Shown: piece by piece, positions 53,528 through 61,096 of the stretch
How positions within the stretch are numbered: position 1 is the stretch's first letter
How the letters are laid out: every line of letters begins with the position of its first letter
Source: Tissierella pigra
Lineage (GTDB): Bacteria > Bacillota > Clostridia > Tissierellales > Tissierellaceae
Direction: 5' to 3'
Length of the DNA stretch: 64,000 nt
Assembly (NCBI RefSeq): GCF_009695605.1
Contig: NZ_VUNQ01000008.1
Coordinates: 1-64,000, forward strand
The notes under the pieces: model-generated
Seen by the model: only the letters and a program-made list of their open reading frames with translations
What the model was told of the DNA's origin: nothing
The model's database searches: none
Program-made: the position numbers and the translations under genes

Positions 53528-54229
53528 ATGAAGTATAAAAAAATCTTAAAAGGAATATTTTTAGAAAGACCTAATAGGTTTGTAGCTAAGGTTTTAATAG
53601 ATGGAAAAGAAGAAACTGTTCATGTTAAAAATACTGGAAGATGTAGAGAATTACTTTTACCAAGGGCAAAAGTTATACTGGAGGATTGCAGTGATAATCC
53701 AAATAGAAAAACTAAATACTCTCTTATATCTGTTTGGAAAGGAGATATGTTAGTAAATATGGATTCTCAAGTTCCTAATGCAGTTGTTTATCAAGCCCTT
53801 AAAGAAAATAAAATCCCTGAAATTACAGATTTAAGCAAAGTCAGAAGAGAAGTTAGTTTTGGCAATTCTAGGTTTGATATATATTTTGAATCTGAAAATC
53901 AAAAAGGATTTATTGAGGTAAAAGGAGTTACTTTAGAACATCAAGGTATTTCTATGTTTCCAGATGCACCTACTGAAAGAGGGACTAAACATATATTAGA
54001 AATGATTTTAGCAACAAAGGAAGGCTATAGAGGAATAATATTTTTTCTAGTGCAAATGAAAGGTCCCGATTTATTTAGACCTCATTGGGAGATGGATAGT
54101 AAATTTTCTGAAGCTTTAAAACTTGCTAAAGAAAATGGAGTTGAAGTACTTATATATGATTCCATTGTAAAAGATAATAGCATTGAAATAGGTAAGCCTA
54201 TTGAGCTTGACCTTATTACTAGACCTTAA
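53528..54229 (+). CDS. sfsA: DNA/RNA nuclease SfsA family
   Basis: The 233-aa protein is the SfsA family, named for maltose-related sugar fermentation stimulation in E. coli but a putative nuclease. Visible parts are RPNRFVAKVLIDGKEETVHV near residues 15-34, KNTGRCRELLLPRAKVILED, SFGNSRFDIYFE and the nuclease-like IEVKGVTLEHQGISMFPDAP near 135-154, with PTERGTKHILEM. The start follows AAAAGGAG. It stands alone on the plus strand with its own promoter. Confidence 0.95.
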   Translation: MKYKKILKGIFLERPNRFVAKVLIDGKEETVHVKNTGRCRELLLPRAKVILEDCSDNPNRKTKYSLISVWKGDMLVNMDSQVPNAVVYQALKENKIPEITDLSKVRREVSFGNSRFDIYFESENQKGFIEVKGVTLEHQGISMFPDAPTERGTKHILEMILATKEGYRGIIFFLVQMKGPDLFRPHWEMDSKFSEALKLAKENGVEVLIYDSIVKDNSIEIGKPIELDLITRP

Positions 54230-54333
54230 CTTTATAATATTTTATTGTTTTTAAACAAACTTTAAAGTTTTGTATATCTTCTGTATAATACAATTGTTAT
54301 TATATTAATTATAACTAATAGGAGGGGTTGAAT

Positions 54334-55356
54334 TTGAATATAAATGAAGTTAGAAAAATTGCAAAAGAAAAAATGAAGGGATATTGTAGAGTATGTCCTG
54401 TATGTAATGGTGTTGCTTGTGCAGGAGAAGTTCCAGGAATGGGAGGTTCACTGACAGGCTCTGCTTTCAAATCTAATATAGAGGATTTAAATAAGGTTAA
54501 AGTAAGGCTTAAAACTATTCATGAGGCCAAAGAACCTAACTTAGATTTTAATTTCTTTGATATAAAACTTGATGCGCCAATAATCAGTGCTCCAATAACT
54601 GGTACTGAATTTAATATGGGTGGTGCTTTAAGTGAGGATGAGTATATAGATAGTGTAGTAAATGGCAGTTTAACTGCTGGTACTATAGCCATGATTGGAG
54701 ATTCTGCTGTTCCAGAGTTATATGATTCTGGCATTGACGCTCTTAGAAAAGTTCATGGTAAAGGTGTTGCTATTATAAAACCTAAAAAAAATGAAGTTGT
54801 TATAGAAGCATTAAGGAAAGCAGAAAATATCAATGCCATTGCAGCTGGAATGGATATTGATGGTGCTGGACTTGTTACTATGGCTTTAAAAGGTACTCCA
54901 GTTGGACCTAAAACTGTAGAAGAATTAAAAGAAATTATATCCTCTACTAATTTGCCTTTTATATTAAAAGGTATAATGACAAAAGAAGAAGCTCTATTAG
55001 CTGTGGAAGTTGGTGCAAAGGCAATAGTAGTATCAAATCATGGAGGTAGAGTATTGGATCATGCACAGTCTACAGCTAAAGTTTTACCTGAAATAGCTGA
55101 AGCTGTTAAAGGGAAGATAATGATTCTTGTAGATGGAGGAATCCGTACAGGAGTAGATGTGTTTAAAATGATTGCCTTAGGTGCAGATGGAATTTTAATA
55201 GGCAGACCTATTGTTATTGGTGCTTTCGGTGGCTATAGGGAAGGTGTTTCTTTGACAATTCAAGATATGAGAAACCAACTTCTTCAAACTATGATATTAA
55301 CTGGTGCAAAAGACTTAACTTCCATCAATAAATCCATGATCTCCATTGAATGGTAA
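54334..55356 (+). CDS. FMN-dependent alpha-hydroxy-acid oxidase/dehydrogenase family protein
   Basis: The start is taken as the TTG at 54334 (340 aa), eight bases after GGAGG; a TTG at 54328 touches the site. A cysteine pair CRVCPVC followed by CNGVACAGE near residues 20-35 is unusual for the family and could bind a metal or iron-sulphur cluster. The FMN barrel includes APIISAPITGTEF, KAIVVSNHGGRVLDHAQSTA with the catalytic His (near residue 235), and ILVDGGIRTGVDVFKMIALG followed by ADGILIGRPI. The substrate might be lactate or another hydroxy acid; similarity to isopentenyl-diphosphate isomerase type 2 cannot be ruled out. Confidence 0.87.
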   Translation: MNINEVRKIAKEKMKGYCRVCPVCNGVACAGEVPGMGGSLTGSAFKSNIEDLNKVKVRLKTIHEAKEPNLDFNFFDIKLDAPIISAPITGTEFNMGGALSEDEYIDSVVNGSLTAGTIAMIGDSAVPELYDSGIDALRKVHGKGVAIIKPKKNEVVIEALRKAENINAIAAGMDIDGAGLVTMALKGTPVGPKTVEELKEIISSTNLPFILKGIMTKEEALLAVEVGAKAIVVSNHGGRVLDHAQSTAKVLPEIAEAVKGKIMILVDGGIRTGVDVFKMIALGADGILIGRPIVIGAFGGYREGVSLTIQDMRNQLLQTMILTGAKDLTSINKSMISIEW

Positions 55357-55401
55357 AATATGAAATGTTAGTCTATTATACTAAAAAATAATCTTAATTA
55401 G

Positions 55402-55440
55402 TTAAAAAAGTTGTAGGAGTTTTTTCTACAACTTTTTTAA
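55402..55440. terminator. Bidirectional terminator between the FMN oxidase and lspA-like genes
   Basis: TTAAAAAAGTTGTAG (55402-55416) and CTACAACTTTTTTAA (55426-55440) form a 15-bp perfect stem that works for both convergent genes. Confidence 0.93.
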
Positions 55441-55998
55441 CTATTCTCCTCTTGTTAGAAAATCATTTTTAATAAATTTAATATAATCCTTTAACAGTTC
55501 TTTATCATTGATTTTAGAAGCCTTTTTCCTATCTTTTACTATTAGTATAATTACTAATACTTCAAAAATAGTTAAATAACAATCCTTTAGGTCAAATACA
55601 AAGAATCCTTTTAATAATATATAGTCTAGACTCCCATTCCAAAAAACTTTGTCTATTAATGAGCATATAGTCCCTGCAAATAAAAATATCTTCATTGTAT
55701 TAATCATTGAATTCTTTGTACCTTTAGCTTCTAAATATTTAAAAGCATAGTAACTAAAAAACAAAACAAATATTACAAGAAGTATATGAAAAATCCTACC
55801 CCAACCCAAATTAAATAATGAGTTTATATATGAATAGTTGTCATTTAAAACAGGTGCAAAGTATAATATATTTTCTATTATTGGAGCTTTCACACCATAG
55901 TAAGCTTTGACTATTATCTTAATCCCCTGCTCCAGTATAATTAAAGATAGAATCATGATTTTAGTAAATTCATTCTTACTTTTTATTATCTTCTTCAT
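55441..55998 (-). CDS. Divergent signal peptidase II (LspA)-like membrane protein
   Basis: The 185-aa protein has four predicted membrane helices and follows the LspA plan: LEQGIKIIVK at the first helix (LspA has DQxxK), then FAGTICSLIDKVFWNG where LspA has GGxxGNxxDR, and FVFDLKDCYLTIFEV where LspA has VVDFxxxxxxxFNxAD. The first catalytic Asp (near residue 115) is kept, but the second is Glu and the GN pair is absent. Activity as a lipoprotein signal peptidase is therefore doubtful. It may be a paralogue with altered function. Confidence 0.7.
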   Translation of the reverse strand: MKKIIKSKNEFTKIMILSLIILEQGIKIIVKAYYGVKAPIIENILYFAPVLNDNYSYINSLFNLGWGRIFHILLVIFVLFFSYYAFKYLEAKGTKNSMINTMKIFLFAGTICSLIDKVFWNGSLDYILLKGFFVFDLKDCYLTIFEVLVIILIVKDRKKASKINDKELLKDYIKFIKNDFLTRGE

Positions 55999-56121
55999 AC
56001 TTATCTCCTAACCCGTTTATTCTTTGAACCTATTTTCTAATTTTTGCTACTGGATTCCATTCGTCTTTTCTATTTCTAGATACTTCATAATTTACTTGAA
56101 ATATATATTTTCTTATTATAC

Positions 56122-56889
56122 CTATATTGAATTTTGGGTTGTTTCTAAGTGTTCTTCTTTTAATCTAACTATTTCAATATCCTTATATTTATCCTTAATC
56201 TTCTTAGCAAGACTTTGGATTCCAAATACTTCAGTAAAAGTATGACTTCCTACTATTAAATTTATCCCTACGAATTTTGCATATTCAATTGTATATAATA
56301 CTTTTTCACCGGTTATATAAACATCACAATTTCTTTCTACTGCTTCTCGTACATCTGTAGTAAAGCCTCCACCACCACAAACTAAACCTACTCTTTTTAT
56401 TTCTCTATCATTAAATTGCCATGATTGTACTGGTTCTTCTAATACGATTTCTATCCTCTCAACTAAGTCTTTAAAATTGATAGGTTCTCTAAATTCAGCA
56501 ACTCTTCCGCAGAAAAATCCTTCTTCTTTATGAGTCTTTTCAATAATTTCTAATCCTAACTTTTCAATTAAAGAATTATTCGTTCCAAAGTCGGAATCAT
56601 CTAATGGAAGATGGTTAAAATAATGTGAGATACTATATTCTAAAAGCTTTTCTTTGCAGGATTCTTTCAGCCCATATATAAATTCCCAGGCATCATGATG
56701 AGTTACTATTAAATCAACATTATTCTTTCTTGCTTCTTCAATGGTTTCAAGTGTTAAATTTGTACAATACCCAACTCTTTTTATATCTTCTGTACCTCTT
56801 ACTGTTATCCCACTTTCTTCATGAAAGTTTTCATTGTCTCCAGTAGTAAATAATCCTAATATATATTGTTCTATTTCTTTTAATTTCAT
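56122..56889 (-). CDS. NIF3-like dinuclear metal centre protein
   Basis: The 255-aa protein is of the NIF3/YbgI family, a hexameric metal-binding hydrolase-like protein of unclear function. Metal ligands are in DLIVTHHDAWEF near residue 62, and in GSHTFTE near residue 215. Other conserved stretches are VKRVGLVCGGGGFTTDVREA and YISGEKVLY-like YITGEKVLYTIEYAK. It follows GGAGG. A short frame downstream, reading ...EWNPVAKIRK, overlaps the end of this gene, but no start could be supported. Confidence 0.92.
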   Translation of the reverse strand: MKLKEIEQYILGLFTTGDNENFHEESGITVRGTEDIKRVGYCTNLTLETIEEARKNNVDLIVTHHDAWEFIYGLKESCKEKLLEYSISHYFNHLPLDDSDFGTNNSLIEKLGLEIIEKTHKEEGFFCGRVAEFREPINFKDLVERIEIVLEEPVQSWQFNDREIKRVGLVCGGGGFTTDVREAVERNCDVYITGEKVLYTIEYAKFVGINLIVGSHTFTEVFGIQSLAKKIKDKYKDIEIVRLKEEHLETTQNSI

Positions 56890-56986
56890 GTTTATCCTCC
56901 TTTAAATTTTTTACTATTCATTTAGATCTTCTCAGATACTATGTTCTTATACATTTCTATTCTTACTCTAGAATTATCTCTATAAA

Positions 56987-57856
56987 TTAAAGTATATTTA
57001 ATATCCCCTTATACAATTCCCCATTGTCAACTTTATCTAATGCCTCATTTGCCCAATTTGGAAATATATCTCTCTTGCAGGCTTGTATTAAACTAACCAA
57101 AATTGAAATAACCTCATCTATCTTCTTTTCATTTTGATTTATTTCTCCGTATTCACTTATAAATATGTTACCAGCCTCATCAGATAAAGAAGAGCAGACA
57201 TTTCTTATATCACTATATCTAAATCCTACTCCCAACATATTATAGTCAAACATAAATGCCTCTTTCTTATCTTTTCTAACCACTAGATTAGTCCAATAAA
57301 AATCATTATAAGTAAAAGTTTCCTCAAATTCCTCAATCTTTAGAAATATTAAATCTAAATGTTCGATTAAAAGCTGCCATACTTTATTATCTCTAGTATT
57401 TGTTTTATTCATAATCAATTCTAGATTCTCTTTTGTTATATAATCAATCTCCTTATAGAACCTCCTATCATTGTTTTTTAAAAACTTTACCCCTTCATAA
57501 TGCAATTTTTTATACCATGATGCCAAAGCTTTTGCTACCTCTATGTCTGAAAGATCAGATTCAATCCCTAGGCGATAATGTAGACTTTTATCCAAATCTT
57601 CCATTAATAAAGTATTTTCCGTATATCCCATTACTTCTATTATAGGTATATCTAGACTTTTTAAGATTTCATAATACTTAATTTCCCTTCTAAATTCATC
57701 TTTTTCAAAATACTTAATCACTAAATCTTTATTCTTATATTTTATCCTATAGAGATAAACTCCATTTTGATTTCTAATCTCTTTCAAATTATCTATTTTA
57801 TCATGAGATAGTCCTAGTAATGACAATTCTTGATAAATATGTTTTAATACATTCAA
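56987..57856 (-). CDS. APH/choline-kinase-like phosphotransferase
   Basis: The 289-aa protein has an aminoglycoside-phosphotransferase fold: the N-lobe DLVIKYFEKDEFRREIKYYE near residues 49-68 with the ATP-anchoring Lys, the catalytic segment TYNDFYWTNLVV near 190-201 (HGDxxxxN with the His replaced by Tyr-Asn), and the metal motif MFDYNMLGVG near 213-222. Members phosphorylate aminoglycosides, choline or homoserine; the substrate here is unknown. The start is a TTG at 57856 behind GGAAG. The non-standard catalytic His suggests reduced or altered activity. Confidence 0.82.
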   Translation of the reverse strand: MNVLKHIYQELSLLGLSHDKIDNLKEIRNQNGVYLYRIKYKNKDLVIKYFEKDEFRREIKYYEILKSLDIPIIEVMGYTENTLLMEDLDKSLHYRLGIESDLSDIEVAKALASWYKKLHYEGVKFLKNNDRRFYKEIDYITKENLELIMNKTNTRDNKVWQLLIEHLDLIFLKIEEFEETFTYNDFYWTNLVVRKDKKEAFMFDYNMLGVGFRYSDIRNVCSSLSDEAGNIFISEYGEINQNEKKIDEVISILVSLIQACKRDIFPNWANEALDKVDNGELYKGILNIL

Positions 57857-57899
57857 ATAAACACTTCCTTTTTTACTGCCATCATTTTATCCTAATATA

Positions 57900-58463
57900 T
57901 TAATTATCCTCTATAAAACCACACCATTTAAAATTTTCATCATATTCTACTTCAATAATTCCACAATAAGGTATCTGTCTTTCAAATTTAAACTGTCTCA
58001 TTAACATCCCATGACTTACAACAATAATTTTATTATACTCTAAATATTTCTTTAAACTATGATTAGCTCTAATAAACAAATTCTCTAGATTCTCCCACTT
58101 CTTTTCTATATTCTCAGGACATATACCTTTATGAACTGCACACTGTCTACTGGCATTTATTGCAAATTCATCTGAATCAAATGTAAATGTTAAATCCGGC
58201 AGCCATTCATGTAAATCTAGCTCTATCTCAATGTCTAAGTTTCGTTCTTTAGAAATAATTGCTGCTGTTTGTAAAGCTCTTGTATATGGAGAAGAAACTA
58301 TCAATTCTGAACCATCTAATAACCTATCTCTAGCTGCTTTTCTAGCTTGTTCTTTTCCAAGTAAAGTTAGTTCTGATAAATCTCTTCCATGTCCTATATA
58401 TTTCCGTTTACTTACCTTTGAATAGTCTGGTTCTCCATGCCTAACAAAAATTAATTTTGTCAT
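57900..58463 (-). CDS. Histidine phosphatase family protein
   Basis: The start is the ATG at 58463 (187 aa), seven bases after GGAAG; an ATG at 58469 is upstream of the better spacing. The RHG motif is VRHGEPDYSK (residues 7-16), the second arginine is in SSPYTRALQTAAI near residue 60 and the second histidine is in VVSHGMLMRQF near residue 153. A second histidine phosphatase lies at 35683. The substrate is unknown. Confidence 0.91.
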   Translation of the reverse strand: MTKLIFVRHGEPDYSKVSKRKYIGHGRDLSELTLLGKEQARKAARDRLLDGSELIVSSPYTRALQTAAIISKERNLDIEIELDLHEWLPDLTFTFDSDEFAINASRQCAVHKGICPENIEKKWENLENLFIRANHSLKKYLEYNKIIVVSHGMLMRQFKFERQIPYCGIIEVEYDENFKWCGFIEDN

Positions 58464-58514
58464 TAACATACTTCCTTTCTCTTGATCTCTTGGTATAATA
58501 TATTATCTAACTTT

Positions 58515-58838
58515 TTACTTTAAATCCACTGTTGCTTTCTTCGTCATTTTCACAAGAATTTTTCCCATTGGTAATGAAAAAGCATAACTAAATCTTACTG
58601 ATATTTTATCAGCAAATGAAGGAGTAATGATAAATTTCTTGCTGTCTATATTTTTAATAAACCCTTTTCCTACTTTCTCAGAAGATGCTTTAAATTCTTT
58701 CGGAATTGGAAATGGCGAAGATGACTTTGTATCAGTCAAAGGTGGATGCATTATATGAAATGTAATGCCACTATCTTCATATCCAATATTCATACATTTA
58801 GTAAAAGCTTCTATAGAAAATCTATCTATTACTTTATT
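58515..58838 (-). pseudogene. Short-chain dehydrogenase, 5'-truncated remnant
   Basis: The open frame reads ...RFSIEAFTKCMNIGYEDSGI and TFHIMHPPLTDTKSSSPFPI, then PKEFKASSEKVGKGFIKNID and a C-terminal FSYAFSLPMGKILVKMTKKA. That corresponds to the last third of a classical SDR oxidoreductase, after the catalytic Tyr-Lys. A TAG precedes the frame at 58841. The nucleotide-binding and catalytic parts are missing, so this cannot be a functional enzyme. An ATG at 58793 gives a possible 92-aa peptide but has no ribosome site. Confidence 0.8.
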
Positions 58839-59105
58839 CTATAACTCTTATTAAATTCCTTCTTTTTATAGAATTTTTTTATTTAAAAATAGTATAAAAA
58901 TCTAATTATCCGAATAAGCACTGGACTTATCACATTTTATCAAGGTCAAAACCTCTCAATTGACTACTAATTTACTACTTATGAATGAGCTTTGCTAGCA
59001 GTGAAGTATTTCGACTAGCAGACCAAAGCAACGCAAGTATCACAATTTGATTGGGTGCTAGAAATAGTGAAGGTAACTGAAAAATAATTAAATGATATAG
59101 CCAAT

Positions 59106-59144
59106 AGTGTAGATAAGTTATTGAGCATATGACTTATCTACACT
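59106..59144. repeat. Inverted repeat in a 390-base interval without recognisable genes
   Basis: AGTGTAGATAAGT (59106-59118) and ACTTATCTACACT (59132-59144) are perfect 13-base arms around a 13-base loop. Between 58842 and 59227 I see no gene. The interval is probably decayed sequence left of the SDR remnant, with this hairpin its only clear structure. Confidence 0.6.
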
Positions 59145-59227
59145 GTAATAAAGTATTTATCTATTAAAAATAGGTAGTGAAAGTTTCATAATATCTTCCT
59201 CATATTACGTTACGATGAAATTAATTG

Positions 59228-59268
59228 TTGACAATATTTATAAACAATATTACAATATGTTTATAAAT
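59228..59268 (+). promoter_or_regulatory. Promoter and overlapping operator of the DUF2087 regulator gene
   Basis: TTGACA (59228-59233), a 17-base spacer and TACAAT (59251-59256) form a good promoter. Overlapping it, ATTTATAAACA (59236-59246) and TGTTTATAAAT (59258-59268) are perfect 11-base inverted arms separated by 11 bases. This arrangement suggests that a dimeric repressor covers the spacer and -10 region, plausibly the DNA-binding protein encoded downstream. Confidence 0.75.
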
Positions 59269-59288
59269 GTAAAAGGAGAACCATAGAT

Positions 59289-60038
59289 ATGGATTACGGA
59301 AAACTTACATTAGATGAGTTGAAGAAAGGTTATAGGTATAATAAAGAAAGTGATACCTATATTTGCAACTATTGTGAGCAACGCTTTGAAGTTGGACAGA
59401 TTTTTTCAATTGACAACAATTTTTATGTGGCCGAACACGCTGCTGCTAAACACATAAAAGCCACCCATGGAAGTAATTTATCACAATTAATTACTTCCGA
59501 AACAAAATACAACACTTTAACCCAGAATCAAAAAGAATTGCTAACTCTCTTTAGCTCTGGAATGTCTGATAAGGATATGGCAAAAAAATTAGGGATTACA
59601 GAGGCAACTATTAGAAGGCAACGCTTTACGTTCCGAGAAAAAGCAAAACAGGCAAAATTATATTTATCTATATATGAGCAAGTTTTTGAAACAAAAACAC
59701 CTGTAGAAAATGCTATAGTTCCTATTCATAATAATGCTATATATGTAGATGATCGTTATTTAATTACAGAGCAAGAAAAACAGAATATTTTAGATACATT
59801 TTTCAGTAGTCTATCCCCCCTTGTTCTGAAAGCTTTTTCGCCCAAAGAAAAGAAAAAGGTTGTTATTCTTACTAAGATAGCTGAGCAATTTGAAAAAGGT
59901 AAAAATTATAGTGAAAAAGAAGTTAATCAAATCTTAAAACCAATTTTTGAGGATTATATAAGCATTAGACGCTATTTAATTATGTATGGTTTTATGGAAC
60001 GTACACAGGATGGCTCAAAATACTGGTTAACAAAATAA
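59289..60038 (+). CDS. DUF2087 transcriptional regulator with zinc-finger-like and HTH regions
   Basis: The 249-aa protein has three parts. Residues 25-60 hold CNYCEQRF with HAAAKHIKATH, a C2H2-like zinc site. Residues 75-115 form a LuxR/sigma-4-like helix-turn-helix (GMSDKDMAKKLGITEATIRR). Residues 160-249 form a DUF2087 domain with LKAFSPKEKKKVVILTKIAE, YSEKEVNQILKPIFEDYISI and RRYLIMYGFMERTQDGSKYW. It follows AAAAGGAG and has an autoregulatory-looking promoter. The next gene, 11 bases downstream, is a broken glyoxalase-fold gene that may once have been its target or partner. Confidence 0.88.
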   Translation: MDYGKLTLDELKKGYRYNKESDTYICNYCEQRFEVGQIFSIDNNFYVAEHAAAKHIKATHGSNLSQLITSETKYNTLTQNQKELLTLFSSGMSDKDMAKKLGITEATIRRQRFTFREKAKQAKLYLSIYEQVFETKTPVENAIVPIHNNAIYVDDRYLITEQEKQNILDTFFSSLSPLVLKAFSPKEKKKVVILTKIAEQFEKGKNYSEKEVNQILKPIFEDYISIRRYLIMYGFMERTQDGSKYWLTK

Positions 60039-60049
60039 AGGAGGTAATT

Positions 60050-60478
60050 ATGCAACCTATCATAGACCATATTCAAATAACAGTGAAAAATATCAAACAG
60101 GCAGAACAATTTTATGATAAGCTTATGCCAATTTTAGGATTTGACCTTTAAAAAAAAGTAAGTGCCATAATTGAAGAACATGATCTATATGTTATAGAGT
60201 ATTGGCACGAAAATATAGATTTTGCAATCTGCTCTCCGCGAACAGCTTATATAAACGATACTGTTCACAGACGTAAACCTGGAGCATTTCATCATTTGGG
60301 TTTTAGAGCTGATTCAAGAAAAGAAGTTGATGAACTGTATCAAAAAATTGAAGCTATTGGAGCAAACATAGTATATCCCCCCCAAATATTTCTTGAACAT
60401 GGACCAAACTATTATGCGACTTTTTTCAAGGATTTAGATGGGATAAAATATGAGATTGTTCACAACAAACCCGTCTAA
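60050..60478 (+). pseudogene. VOC/glyoxalase-fold gene with an in-frame stop
   Basis: From the ATG at 60050 (behind AAAGGAGGTAATT) the frame encodes MQPIIDHIQITVKNIKQAEQ, FYDKLMPILGFDL and then a TAA at 60149-60151. The same frame continues after the stop as KKVSAIIEEHDLYVIEYWHE to FKDLDGIKYEIVHNKPV. Both halves are one VOC-family protein of 142 codons with no frameshift. The TAA probably replaces a serine or leucine codon. This is a nonsense mutation or a sequence error. Codon 34 is too early for a functional N-terminal piece; a shorter peptide could start at the ATG at 60296. Confidence 0.88.
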
Positions 60479-60726
60479 ACTATATAAAAGCTCGAGGTGA
60501 TATATATGGAACGAAGTAAGTAACAGTAACAACTTGTCGCTTAGTAGTAATAATTGAATTTCCTACTTGTTTACCACTTTTGACAGCCAAGACATAAGAA
60601 AATATATAAAGGAAATGTGAAGTATCTACAGATAGTAAAAATGCTCGAAAAGTCTTAGAATAAAGCTATGCCAGCATATAAGAATATATAAAAAGATAAT
60701 CAGAAATTTATACTTTGTTTATATAT
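60479..60726 (+). other. Decayed spacer with an orphan start and an orphan promoter
   Basis: The start region GAGGTGATATATATGGAACG at 60494-60513 has a good ribosome site and ATG, but the frame ends after five codons (MERSK). Further on, TTGACA (60580-60585), 17 bases and TATATA (60603-60608) look like a promoter, followed by a 13-codon frame VKYLQIVKMLEKS. None of these has a credible downstream gene. The stretch looks like the residue of a deleted gene. Confidence 0.45.
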
Positions 60727-60762
60727 AAAAAAGATAGATGGGTTATTCCATCTATCTTTTTT
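60727..60762. terminator. Bidirectional terminator
   Basis: AAAAAAGATAGATGG (60727-60741) and CCATCTATCTTTTTT (60748-60762) form a 15-bp hairpin with a GTTATT loop, with A-runs and T-runs for both directions. It ends the minus-strand gene at 60777. Confidence 0.92.
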
Positions 60763-60776
60763 ATCTTATCTAATTT

Positions 60777-61079
60777 TTAATTTCCTTTTCTTTTTTTCCT
60801 AGATAAAGATAATCCACCAAATCCACTTATTATGGCTATATAAAACCCTAAATCATACCCAAATCCAGTATTTATTGTTTCATATATTCTAATATTACTT
60901 TTACCTATTGAAAATATCAATGAAATCGGCGCTATCCATCCATGCCATATACCTGATAAGAAATTAGCAGGTTTTTGTGAATTATACGACCCATCTCCTG
61001 GCATACAACCTGTTGAAACTAATAATACTAATATAATTAAAATAGATAATTTGAATTTTTTAGATAAAACTTTACTCAT
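60777..61079 (-). CDS. Small lipoprotein with membrane segments
   Basis: The start is the ATG at 61079 (100 aa), eight bases after GGAGG; a TTG at 61094 is less likely. The N-terminal signal peptide ends with the lipobox LVSTGC (cysteine near residue 25). The protein continues ANFLSGIWHGWIAPISLIFS, IRIYETINTGFGYDLGFYIA and GGLSLSRKKRKGN. Two further hydrophobic segments suggest membrane spans after the lipid anchor. Related small proteins are common in Firmicutes and of unknown function. It is 17 bases after the epimerase gene. Confidence 0.78.
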   Translation of the reverse strand: MSKVLSKKFKLSILIILVLLVSTGCMPGDGSYNSQKPANFLSGIWHGWIAPISLIFSIGKSNIRIYETINTGFGYDLGFYIAIISGFGGLSLSRKKRKGN

Positions 61080-61096
61080 GTTTTTTACCTCCAATT

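Noticed and set aside
56020-56125. Extra small gene downstream of NIF3 (ending EWNPVAKIRK)
   Set aside because: The minus-strand frame has coding-like composition but no start codon or ribosome site and overlaps the NIF3 stop.
60149-60151. Recoding of the stop codon in the VOC gene
   Set aside because: The stop is TAA. Selenocysteine uses TGA and pyrrolysine TAG, and no recoding element is visible.
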